From NCBI GenBank assembly GCA_000814665.1, contig JWIH01000005.1:1-64000 (forward strand): 64,000 bases of DNA. Reading direction: 5' to 3'. Position numbers and translations under genes: made by a program. This document shows, one piece after another, positions 17,949 to 24,820 of the stretch (its first letter is position 1; each line of letters starts with the position of its first letter). The stretch comes from Pseudoalteromonas flavipulchra NCIMB 2033 = ATCC BAA-314. GTDB lineage: Bacteria; Pseudomonadota; Gammaproteobacteria; Enterobacterales; Alteromonadaceae. The notes below the pieces were generated by a model. The model did no database searches, was not told the origin of the DNA, and saw nothing but the letters and a program-made list of their open reading frames with translations.

Positions 17949-18368
17949 TTATTGGACAAGTGAGTTGATGTGGCGTGGAAACAGCACTTCAATTTTTAGA
18001 GATTCAGGTGCAAAGATAAAAACCTGATGCTCATTGCTAATAGGGACATCTCGTTCCACGTAGCGAACGCCAAAATGCTCTAGTCGGGCGATTAACCCGG
18101 GGTAATCGTCACCACGAAATGCAATATGATCTATGTTGCTAGTACTCATGCTTGTGTTTTGCACAGAACCAAGGTATTCAGCCTGTGCTTGGGTATGTGG
18201 TGATTGTTCAACCAGATGAATGAAAGGTTGTTGTTGGTCGCCATAGAACCACTTTCCTGGAAATGGAAAAGGTGGACGCAAGCCTTCTTTGAGCCTAAGC
18301 ACCTGCTCAAAAAAGGTCGCCATTTTTGCCATGTCATGGGCTCTAAACAAAAAGTGATCTAACTGCAT
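17949..18368 (-). CDS. VOC-family (glyoxalase-fold) protein
   Basis: A 139-residue single-module vicinal-oxygen-chelate protein. It starts MQLDHFLFRAHDMAKMATFFEQ, with a metal-ligand-type His at the end of strand 1, has IDHIAFRGDD at the start of the second beta-alpha-beta module, and ends with a Glu-bearing strand SLKIEVLF. Family members include glyoxalase I, dioxygenases and resistance proteins, and the substrate cannot be deduced. It is the first gene of a minus-strand operon and is divergent from the LysR gene across a 112-base gap. A role in handling reactive carbonyls alongside the old yellow enzyme is an inference from context. Confidence 0.8.
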   Translation of the reverse strand: MQLDHFLFRAHDMAKMATFFEQVLRLKEGLRPPFPFPGKWFYGDQQQPFIHLVEQSPHTQAQAEYLGSVQNTSMSTSNIDHIAFRGDDYPGLIARLEHFGVRYVERDVPISNEHQVFIFAPESLKIEVLFPRHINSLVQ

Positions 18369-18480
18369 GGTGTGTTACCTCCATTGGTGTTGGCGATTTA
18401 TGCGTTGAGAACAGTCTATTTGTTTATTAATATTTGATAATTGGCTTTTATATAAAATTACTTTTCATAAAAGGTGAATA

Positions 18481-19407
18481 ATGAAAAGCAAAGCAGACGA
18501 TATGGCGCTTTTTGTTCAAGTGGTGCGCTCTGATGGCCTGGCTGCGGCAGGGCGAGTATTAGGGCTTTCTCCAGCGAGCATGACCGCACGGATCAATGCA
18601 CTCGAAGCGCACTATGAAACCCGTTTACTGACTCGAAACACCAGAAGTATCAAACTGACCGAAGCGGGAGAGCGGTTTTATCAGGGCTGTGTGCGAGTTA
18701 TTGAGGAGGTTGCAGCGGCGGAGGCGCTACTGCAAGATGCCGATCCTGATTTGAGAGGCACACTCAAAATTGCAGCAAGCTCAGACTTTGGCCGTCAGTA
18801 CGTGGTTCCCGCCGTTGCGGAGTTTGCCACGCAGCACCCACAGGTGGTGGTTAACTTGAGCTTAGGTGAGGGCTTGGTCAAATTAGTTGAGTCTGGCACT
18901 GATATCGCCATTCGTTATGGTAATTTAAATGATAGCAGTTTGATATCTCGGCCTCTGTTAAACAACCGCAGAATGCTGGTGGCTGCCCCAAACTATCTCG
19001 AACAGTATGGTACACCAGATTGCTATCAAGCATTACAGCGCCATCGCTGTTTAGTACTGGAAAGAGCAGGACAGGCGCTAAACGATTGGTATTTTATCGA
19101 CAGAGACACGCAAGCAACCATCATTGAAACAGTGCCTACCTGTTTAGTGAGTTCAGATGGAGAAGTATTGCGAAACTGGGCCATTCAAGGGCTTGGGATC
19201 ACCATCAAATCATGGCTGGATGTTCACAAAGATATTAAAGCGGGGCGATTGGTGGAGTTGTTGCCAACTCAAACATTGGGATTTAGTCCAACGGACTCAG
19301 ACAAAGTCGCGTTGCAAGCTATTTATCCATCTAGGCAGTTCCAACCTCGCCAAGTCAAAGCTTTTCTAACCTTTTTTAGCGAGTATTTACAACAAATGCA
19401 TGATTGA
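18481..19407 (+). CDS. LysR-family transcriptional regulator
   Basis: A 308-residue regulator. The N-terminal winged HTH (about 1-60) carries MALFVQVVRSDGLAAAGRVLGLS, then the linker helix RLLTRNTRSIKLTEAG and a periplasmic-binding-type effector domain (about 90-300) with DIAIRYGNL. It belongs to the common DsdC/AaeR-like LysR group that usually controls a divergent neighbour. The 112-base AT-rich gap to the VOC gene should hold its binding site, so the VOC-OYE-PEBP-deacetylase operon is the probable target. The inducer is unknown. AAAGGTG precedes the ATG. Confidence 0.9.
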   Translation: MKSKADDMALFVQVVRSDGLAAAGRVLGLSPASMTARINALEAHYETRLLTRNTRSIKLTEAGERFYQGCVRVIEEVAAAEALLQDADPDLRGTLKIAASSDFGRQYVVPAVAEFATQHPQVVVNLSLGEGLVKLVESGTDIAIRYGNLNDSSLISRPLLNNRRMLVAAPNYLEQYGTPDCYQALQRHRCLVLERAGQALNDWYFIDRDTQATIIETVPTCLVSSDGEVLRNWAIQGLGITIKSWLDVHKDIKAGRLVELLPTQTLGFSPTDSDKVALQAIYPSRQFQPRQVKAFLTFFSEYLQQMHD

Positions 19408-19503
19408 TTTTATTTCAATGAAGTCTAACGAATTAGCCGTGCGTAAGTGATAAAGATATGCATAATAAACGCTCATATTTAAACTAACTAAAGAGGTTCA
19501 AGG

Positions 19504-20121
19504 ATGGCAATTGGCAATATTAAACACGTAATTTTTGACGTCGGTAACGTATTTGTGAGGTGGTCACCAGAGGAGATAGTTCGGCTTACCTTTGGCAACC
19601 AATGCGACGTTGAGAGTCTAGCTAAGCAGCTGTTCCACAGTGAGATTTGGTTTGCGATTAATCGAGGCGAACTGACTGAAGCAGACACCAAGCACGCTTT
19701 TATGCAAACCTGCCACTTAACCTCTGAGCAAGCTGACGAACTGTTCTTTTATATCAAAGAATCACTGATCCCACTTTATGGCACGCTTGCACTGATGCAG
19801 CGCCTAAAGGCGGCTGGATATAGTGCTTATGCCCTAACCGATAATGTGCACGAGATTGTGAGCCACCTAAAAGCGCGTCATACTTTCTGGCAACACTTTG
19901 ACGGAGAAATTATTTCTGCTGAGCTTGGCTACATGAAGCCCAGCAAAGCTATTTTTACTCATTTACTGGAGCGCTACCAACTGGCGGCAGGTGACTGTGT
20001 TTTTCTTGATGATGTCTTAGCGAACGTCGAAGGTGCAAAGCAGGTTGGGTTACATGGCATTCAGTTCTTTAATGCGGCGCAAGCTGAACGCGAGTTACGT
20101 GAGCTAGGATTAGTGTTTTAA
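19504..20121 (+). CDS. HAD-superfamily hydrolase (YihX-like)
   Basis: A 205-residue haloacid dehalogenase-like phosphatase. Motif I is IFDVGNVFVRW, where the first Asp is the nucleophile and the second acid is replaced by Gly-Asn as in the YihX/GNV branch. Motif II is YALTDN, motif III Lys lies in GYMKPSKAIF and motif IV is VFLDDVLANVEGA. A helical cap lies between motifs I and II. YihX of E. coli is a glucose-1-phosphate phosphatase; the substrate here is not known. GAGGTT precedes the ATG at 19504. It stands alone on the plus strand and ends before a hairpin facing the peptide genes. Confidence 0.88.
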   Translation: MAIGNIKHVIFDVGNVFVRWSPEEIVRLTFGNQCDVESLAKQLFHSEIWFAINRGELTEADTKHAFMQTCHLTSEQADELFFYIKESLIPLYGTLALMQRLKAAGYSAYALTDNVHEIVSHLKARHTFWQHFDGEIISAELGYMKPSKAIFTHLLERYQLAAGDCVFLDDVLANVEGAKQVGLHGIQFFNAAQAERELRELGLVF

Positions 20122-20140
20122 GTAGGTCGAGACTCCAAAG

Positions 20141-20160
20141 TAGGCCCAAGTACGGGCCTA
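20141..20160. terminator. Hairpin between convergent HAD and peptide genes
   Basis: TAGGCCC (20141-20147) and GGGCCTA (20154-20160) form a perfect 7-bp stem with a 6-base loop, placed just after the HAD gene and just before the stop of the peptide gene on the other strand. The T-run is weak on either strand, so efficiency is uncertain, but the position fits a shared terminator. Confidence 0.5.
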
Positions 20161-20167
20161 AAAAGAA

Positions 20168-20380
20168 TTAATCACACATATACTGTCTATTTGTGAAAGC
20201 GCAGTCGTGATCACCGTAACAAGAGATAGCACCTGTACGGCAATCGTGGCGGTTAGTCGGTACACAGTCCAAATCAGTTAAACGGTTTACACCACCACCA
20301 ATTTGGGGGGTCGCTTGTGGTGTAATAGCTTGAGCATTGTTTAAGTTTTTAAGCGGCTTTTTATTTAGTTTAATTTTCAT
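20168..20380 (-). CDS. Cys-rich small peptide with GG-type leader (peptide B, candidate RiPP/bacteriocin precursor)
   Basis: A 70-residue peptide. A basic leader (MKIKLNKKPLKNLNN) is followed by a TPQIGGG motif (residues 24-30), then a core of about 40 residues with five Cys (39, 47, 54, 60, 69), several Thr and Asp, and no hydrophobic helix. The leader is plainly homologous to that of peptide A just upstream (K-x-K/T-L-x-K-x-x-L/I-K-x-L-N, then TPxI-x-GG), while the cores differ. That pattern is typical of peptide families cleaved after Gly-Gly by a C39 peptidase transporter and then modified or disulfide-bonded. No modification or transport gene is adjacent. AAAGGA lies 9 bases before the ATG. 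Confidence 0.7.
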   Translation of the reverse strand: MKIKLNKKPLKNLNNAQAITPQATPQIGGGVNRLTDLDCVPTNRHDCRTGAISCYGDHDCAFTNRQYMCD

Positions 20381-20412
20381 TTTTCATTTCCTTTGGGTGG
20401 TAAGAAAGCGTA

Positions 20413-20595
20413 TTAACAGCGAAGAGAGCCACAGTTATAGCAAGAACCAAATGCTTTCGTGTTGCATAACTCGGTTATTTCTCTGTCACAACCCGCGGTT
20501 AAATAACCTCCCGCGATGTTTGGTGTTTGGGCTTTTTCCAAGCCTGCAGTATGGTTCAGTTGTTTTATCTTTCTTTTTGTTAGAGTTAATTTCAT
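20413..20595 (-). CDS. Cys-rich small peptide with GG-type leader (peptide A, candidate RiPP/bacteriocin precursor)
   Basis: A 60-residue peptide starting MKLTLTKRKIKQLN. TPNIAGG ends at residue 30, followed by a 30-residue core with five Cys (36, 44, 52, 55, 60) and a Cys at the very C-terminus. The frame extends upstream to 20667, but AAGGAAAATAAG directly before the ATG at 20595, and leader similarity with peptide B, fix the start here. The two genes are 32 bases apart on the minus strand and probably share a promoter at about 20654-20681. Export after GG cleavage is inferred from leader form. A lanthipeptide-like or disulfide-rich product are both possible; no enzyme in the window decides between them. 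Confidence 0.7.
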   Translation of the reverse strand: MKLTLTKRKIKQLNHTAGLEKAQTPNIAGGYLTAGCDREITELCNTKAFGSCYNCGSLRC

Positions 20596-20653
20596 CTTAT
20601 TTTCCTTATTGTGAAAGCTTGAATCGTCGTACAAAAAATAAACTGCATTGTTG

Positions 20654-20681
20654 AATGTACCCAACATAAATTATTTGTCAA
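20654..20681 (-). promoter_or_regulatory. Candidate sigma-70 promoter of the Cys-rich peptide genes
   Basis: On the minus strand TTGACA (20681-20676) is followed after 16 bases by TACATT (20659-20654). Transcription would begin about 50 bases before the peptide A ATG. The -35 is perfect and the -10 is 4 of 6. The 297-base gap 20596-20892 up to the gamma-glutamyltransferase gene contains nothing else I can identify. Confidence 0.4.
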
Positions 20682-20892
20682 ATATGTTCTTTAAAAGTTA
20701 AATTTATGTTTTTCTTAATTGCCTTATTTCAACCCTGTGTAACTTCAACGTTCGACAACATGCTGCTTGTTAGCCTTGAGTGCAGTAACTATGGTGTAAT
20801 GTAAATTTGCACTGTCAGCCGCCCAACGCATCGATATTGTTTGGTCTTTTTAATCATGCAACACTGCAACATGAGAATAATTAAAAAACGGG

Positions 20893-22641
20893 ATGAAGAT
20901 GCGTAAATTAACAGCCTTGGTGTGGACTTGCTCTGTTTCCTTGTGCGTGGGTGTTGCGTTTGGTAACACGGCGCAAGCTGACGAGTCACCAATATTTAGT
21001 TCTAAAGCCACAGCACAGCCAATATGGGCTGAGCATGGCATGGTATCTAGCCAGGAGGCACTTGCCAGTCAGGTTGGGGTAGAGATTTTAATGCAAGGAG
21101 GTAATGCCGTTGATGCGGCTGTCGCAGTAGGTTTTAGTCTTGCCGTGACTTTGCCAAGGGCCGGAAATATCGGCGGTGGTGGCTTTATGCTAGTGCATCT
21201 GGCAAAAGAGAATAAAACCATCGCGATTGATTATCGCGAAATGGCACCGAGCCGTGCGCACAAAGATATCTTTATTGATGAAAATGGCGAGGTAAACCCA
21301 AAGCTAAGCCTTCAGCACGGCCTTGCCGTGGGTGTTCCCGGAACGGTTATGGGGATGGAGTTAGCACTCGAAAAATACGGCACCATGACACTTAACCAAG
21401 TTATTCAGCCTGCAATAAAATTGGCGCGAGATGGCATCAAAGTGACCTCTGATTTAGCTAATTCGCTTTCTCATAGTTATATTAAAGAACGAATGCTGAG
21501 TGTGCCGGCGTCTAAGGCTGTGTTTTATAAAAAAGATGGTAGCAGCTACAAGCCAAATGAATGGCTGGTGCAAGCAGATCTTGCCCACTCTTTAGCGCTG
21601 ATCGCTGAAAAAGGCAGCGCGGGCTTTTATCAGGGCGAGACAGCAAAGAAAATTGTTGCTGCGGTAGAAGCAGCTGGTGGCATTATGTCGCTGGATGATT
21701 TAAAAGGCTATAAAGCGGTAGAGCGAGAACCAGTAAAAGGTACATATCGCGGCTACGACATCGTTTCTATGCCGCCTCCTTCATCTGGTGGTGTGCATAT
21801 CATAGAGATGCTGAACATGCTGGAGCAATATCCTATTGGTGAGCTTGGGCATAATAGCGCTGCTACCGTCCATTTAATGGCTGAGGTCATGAAACGTGCG
21901 TATGCTGACCGCAGTGAATATTTGGGCGACCCTGATTTCTATGACGTACCCGTTAAAGCATTGGTGGATAAGCAGTATGCAAAGCAGCGTAGTAAACAAA
22001 TAAATGCAGGCAAAGCGACGCCAAGCCGCGAGATTAAGCCCGGTAAATTATTACCTTATGAGAGTAACCAAACCACGCATTATTCTGTGGTAGATAAGTG
22101 GGGCAATGCGGTGAGTAACACTTACACGCTCAATTTTAGCTATGGCTCAGGTATTGTCGCGGCTGGCACTGGCATTCTACTTAACAACGAAATGGATGAT
22201 TTCTCGGCAAAGCCCGGCACACCAAACGGTTTTGGCTTGGTTGGTGGAGAAGCTAACGCTGTTGAAGGCAAGAAGCGCCCGCTGAGCTCAATGACACCTA
22301 CGATTGTAATGAAAGAGGGTAAACCCTTTTTGGTAACGGGTAGCCCTGGTGGCTCACGTATTATCACCACCACGCTACAAATCATTATGAATGTTATTGA
22401 TCATGGCTTGAACATCGCTGAAGCAACCGTGGCTCCGCGTATTCACCACCAATGGTTACCAGATGAAATTCGTATTGAACGTAGCTTAAATGTGGATACT
22501 CGACATCTACTTGAAAACAAAGGACACACACTTTCAGAGCAGAATGCGATGGGCTCAACCCAGTCAATCATGCTTACCGATAAAGGTCTATTTGGCTCCT
22601 CAGATCCAAGGCGTGCAGATAGCGCTGCGGTGGGGTACTAA
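20893..22641 (+). CDS. ggt: Gamma-glutamyltransferase precursor
   Basis: A 582-residue periplasmic N-terminal-nucleophile hydrolase. A signal peptide ends near TAQA (about residue 29). The large subunit carries the GNAVDAAVAVGFSLAV start motif and the substrate-binding DYREMAP segment. Autocleavage should occur before Thr394 in TTHYSVVD, matching Thr391 of E. coli GGT. The small subunit contains the oxyanion GSPGG motif and the NNEMDDF loop. It cleaves or transfers the gamma-glutamyl group of glutathione and similar compounds. The start may be the ATG at 20893 or the one six bases later; GGGA spacing slightly favours the second. A terminator lies downstream at 22849-22869. Confidence 0.95.
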   Translation: MKMRKLTALVWTCSVSLCVGVAFGNTAQADESPIFSSKATAQPIWAEHGMVSSQEALASQVGVEILMQGGNAVDAAVAVGFSLAVTLPRAGNIGGGGFMLVHLAKENKTIAIDYREMAPSRAHKDIFIDENGEVNPKLSLQHGLAVGVPGTVMGMELALEKYGTMTLNQVIQPAIKLARDGIKVTSDLANSLSHSYIKERMLSVPASKAVFYKKDGSSYKPNEWLVQADLAHSLALIAEKGSAGFYQGETAKKIVAAVEAAGGIMSLDDLKGYKAVEREPVKGTYRGYDIVSMPPPSSGGVHIIEMLNMLEQYPIGELGHNSAATVHLMAEVMKRAYADRSEYLGDPDFYDVPVKALVDKQYAKQRSKQINAGKATPSREIKPGKLLPYESNQTTHYSVVDKWGNAVSNTYTLNFSYGSGIVAAGTGILLNNEMDDFSAKPGTPNGFGLVGGEANAVEGKKRPLSSMTPTIVMKEGKPFLVTGSPGGSRIITTTLQIIMNVIDHGLNIAEATVAPRIHHQWLPDEIRIERSLNVDTRHLLENKGHTLSEQNAMGSTQSIMLTDKGLFGSSDPRRADSAAVGY

Positions 22642-22804
22642 TACCAATTGAATTAATTCTCTAATCAATTTGAAGGGTGAAATAGCATATTAGCTTCGTT
22701 AAAAATTTCTCATTTAGAACAACTGAATAGCAAAATTTTTGCCTTGCTACTAAAGCTATTTCCCCGCTTCAAGATAGATCATTTACTTAATACAACTGGT
22801 ATAA
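22639..22804. repeat. MITE-like palindromic element after ggt
   Basis: An element of about 162 bases whose ends are imperfect inverted repeats of roughly 47 bases. The left end begins ATACCAATTGAATTAA (from 22641) and the right end finishes TTAATACAACTGGTAT (to 22802). Both arms carry TTGAAG-GTGAAATAGC-like blocks (GAAGGGTGAAATAGC on the left, GCTATTTCCCCGCTTC on the right). It overlaps the last base of the ggt stop codon. No ORF is inside. Its form suggests a non-autonomous mobile or structural repeat. Confidence 0.65.
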
Positions 22805-22848
22805 TATCCTGATTTTCATTGAGTCTTAAGTGTAATTCAAATCGAGTA

Positions 22849-22869
22849 GGGGCGAGGTGCCCCTTTTTT
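22849..22869 (+). terminator. Rho-independent terminator of ggt
   Basis: GGGGC-GAGGT-GCCCC (22849-22863) is followed by six T (22864-22869), a clear intrinsic terminator for plus-strand transcription. Its T-run overlaps the stop codon of the convergent minus-strand gene. Confidence 0.8.
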
Positions 22870-23341
22870 ATGCACTTTCTTTGATTAAATACTCTGGCAG
22901 TGGCCAATTCATGACGATGACTTCGCCTTGCCAAGTTTCAATCGTCAGCCAAACCTTGTCGTCTTTTGATAATGTTTTCTTTGCTAAAGCATGTACGTGT
23001 TGACCGTGTTTTGTGCCGTGAAGGATCCCGAGCTCATGCTCCACAAGCTGTGCAAGTGGCATCGCGTTGGGGCCTATATTGAGATAGCCTTGGCGCATAG
23101 AATCAACATCGCCTTTATTAAATAGCAATAAGAAGTCTTTGACGTATAAGTTATCGTGGATGTATGGCGGCTTGTCGTCAAAAGGCATTGGTGTAATGCT
23201 GTACTTTCCAAGTGTTTGCTCCGCCAATGGTGCGGGAAATTCTGGATGTAATGATTGATAATAAAACCAAGCTGGCAATACCAGCAATAGGGCATTTAAC
23301 CAATATTTATTGTGTTGTATAAAGTATTTGACTGCATTCAT
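22868..23341 (-). CDS. Small membrane-anchored protein beside PepSY reductase-like gene
   Basis: A 157-residue protein with one N-terminal membrane helix (about residues 13-30, LNALLLVLPAWFYY) and a soluble part that should face the periplasm. I do not recognise a domain; a His-rich stretch, HGTKHGQHVHAL, near residues 108-119 might bind metal or haem. It starts 6 bases after the stop of the PepSY gene, so it is co-transcribed. The context recalls small FpvH/FpvJ-like helpers in Pseudomonas ferrisiderophore reduction operons, but similarity is not evident and this is only an analogy. Confidence 0.65.
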   Translation of the reverse strand: MNAVKYFIQHNKYWLNALLLVLPAWFYYQSLHPEFPAPLAEQTLGKYSITPMPFDDKPPYIHDNLYVKDFLLLFNKGDVDSMRQGYLNIGPNAMPLAQLVEHELGILHGTKHGQHVHALAKKTLSKDDKVWLTIETWQGEVIVMNWPLPEYLIKESA

Positions 23342-23347
23342 GGCGAT

Positions 23348-24502
23348 TTACCCTTGCTGTGCTTTTAGTTGTCTTGCATTGCTTCGTGCTTGGCTACGCG
23401 CGCGTTTGGTCCGAAGCTGATACATGATAAATCCGGTAACTGACATCCCGGATAAAATACAGCCAAAAATAAACCAGATGACTTTTGTCCAGATCCCTCC
23501 AATGGTGCCGTAGTGCAGTGGATCTGTGATGTGCATAACCGTTTGTAAGCCTGTCATTGAATCAGGGTTTGCATGATGAACGACTGTATCATTCCAAGTG
23601 TTGTAGGCAATATTAATGCTGTAATCGTCATAGAGTACGTAGTCGTTTGCGCCACTGATTTTAAGCGTATCGCGGTTATGCTCAGGTAGCATGATGTAAC
23701 TTGGGCGAAAGTCAGAGTACTGTTGTTGGATTTCAGCGAGCGCTAGATCAACACTGGTCTCTACTGCATTCGTGTTTATTGTTGAGTTGGGTATATTCGC
23801 TGCATTTAATGTTTCATGATGTTCGAGTTCAACACCAGCATGCCACAGCACCGCTTGCGTTAAATACCACAGTCCGGTGAGGCTCATTACGGCCATAAAC
23901 CAAAGCGACCATACTCCACTGAGTTTATGGATGTCAGCGGCAAGGGTGCGACCACCTTGTGATTTACGCAGCTTAAACTGAAAAAACGCTAACCAAAACT
24001 TTTTGTATACCACCAGGCCTGTGATCAACGCGCCCAATAGGATCAGTGACATAAACGCCACTAAATAGTAACCAACACTATAGCCATTTTGCCATGGAAA
24101 TAGCAGCCAGCCATGCAGTGAACGCATAAAGTTAATAAACGTATTGCCGTCATTTATTTCCTGAACAGCTCCTGTGTACTGGTTTACGTATGCAAGCGCA
24201 TAGGGCTTGTCGACGTCGGTAAACATCACCACGTAGGTCAAATAGGGCTCTCTCACATTGAGGCCCATGACATCTGCACTTGGGTGCTCATCCTTAAACG
24301 CGCGTAACACTGAGCCCGCTGACATCTCACTTACTTGACTGGGGTTATGTGCCCGAGAATCAGGGTTGGTAAGCCATGTAAGTTCATGGCTGAAAACGGA
24401 AATGGTACCTGTGATACAAATAAAGCAAAACAGTAGCCATATTGGCAGTGAAAACCAACCATGCAACTGAAACCAAAACTTGTTGCTTATTTTCTTTGCC
24501 AT
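23348..24502 (-). CDS. PepSY-domain membrane protein (iron-regulated, FpvG-like reductase candidate)
   Basis: A 384-residue PepSY_TM protein with four membrane helices at about residues 16-37, 140-167, 195-215 and 340-362. A PepSY segment (about 64-85) follows TM1. His residues at helix ends (QLHGWFSL, SLHGWLLF, DIHKLSGVW) suit haem or metal ligation. Related proteins such as FpvG reduce ferric-siderophore complexes in the periplasm, and the family is often found beside TonB receptors. It is divergent from a TonB siderophore receptor across a 318-base gap and is followed by a small membrane gene. Reduction of the imported ferrisiderophore is the likely role; direct evidence is lacking. Confidence 0.8.
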   Translation of the reverse strand: MAKKISNKFWFQLHGWFSLPIWLLFCFICITGTISVFSHELTWLTNPDSRAHNPSQVSEMSAGSVLRAFKDEHPSADVMGLNVREPYLTYVVMFTDVDKPYALAYVNQYTGAVQEINDGNTFINFMRSLHGWLLFPWQNGYSVGYYLVAFMSLILLGALITGLVVYKKFWLAFFQFKLRKSQGGRTLAADIHKLSGVWSLWFMAVMSLTGLWYLTQAVLWHAGVELEHHETLNAANIPNSTINTNAVETSVDLALAEIQQQYSDFRPSYIMLPEHNRDTLKISGANDYVLYDDYSINIAYNTWNDTVVHHANPDSMTGLQTVMHITDPLHYGTIGGIWTKVIWFIFGCILSGMSVTGFIMYQLRTKRARSQARSNARQLKAQQG

Positions 24503-24820
24503 TGTGTGTTCCTAGTTCTTTGAATGACGGCGACAAATTAAAGCTGAGGGAGTATTTGCGCAAAAATGTAAATAAAGTATATCTTTTTAAAAGTGTAAAT
24601 GGCAATTATATTCATTTGGATGTGCGTTAAATGGCATGTTTTATTCGTTTAGCGGTTTACCTTTCTTGTTTCTTTTATAGGAAAGTTGTTTTAAATTAGT
24701 TGGTTACTTGTTTTGGGAACGTTCCTTAAATCGGGTTCGAAACTGGTTGTAATTTACCTTAATGTTATTGCTAATGGTTATCATCTGCATTATTATCGTT
24801 TCGATTTTTACAATATTAGG
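24503..24820. other. Divergent regulatory gap between PepSY and TonB receptor genes
   Basis: A 318-base AT-rich gap with no credible ORF of its own. It must hold promoters for both iron-related transcription units. The one specific site I can propose is a Fur-box-like 19-mer at 24770-24788. Nothing else was recognised. Confidence 0.6.
24770..24788. promoter_or_regulatory. Candidate Fur box upstream of TonB receptor
   Basis: The 19-mer GCTAATGGTTATCATCTGC matches the Fur consensus GATAATGATAATCATTATC at 13 of 19 positions, including the central ATCAT block. It lies about 32 bases before the receptor start. Iron repression of the receptor and possibly of the divergent PepSY operon would be expected. 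Confidence 0.4.

Noticed and set aside
20337..20654. 105-codon plus-strand ORF opposite the Cys-rich peptides
   Set aside because: It overlaps both peptide genes antisense, while the minus-strand genes have homologous leaders and good ribosome binding sites.
24713..24820. 36 extra residues on the TonB receptor
   Set aside because: The following MNPVN start gives a proper signal peptide; the extension covers the regulatory gap including the Fur-like site.
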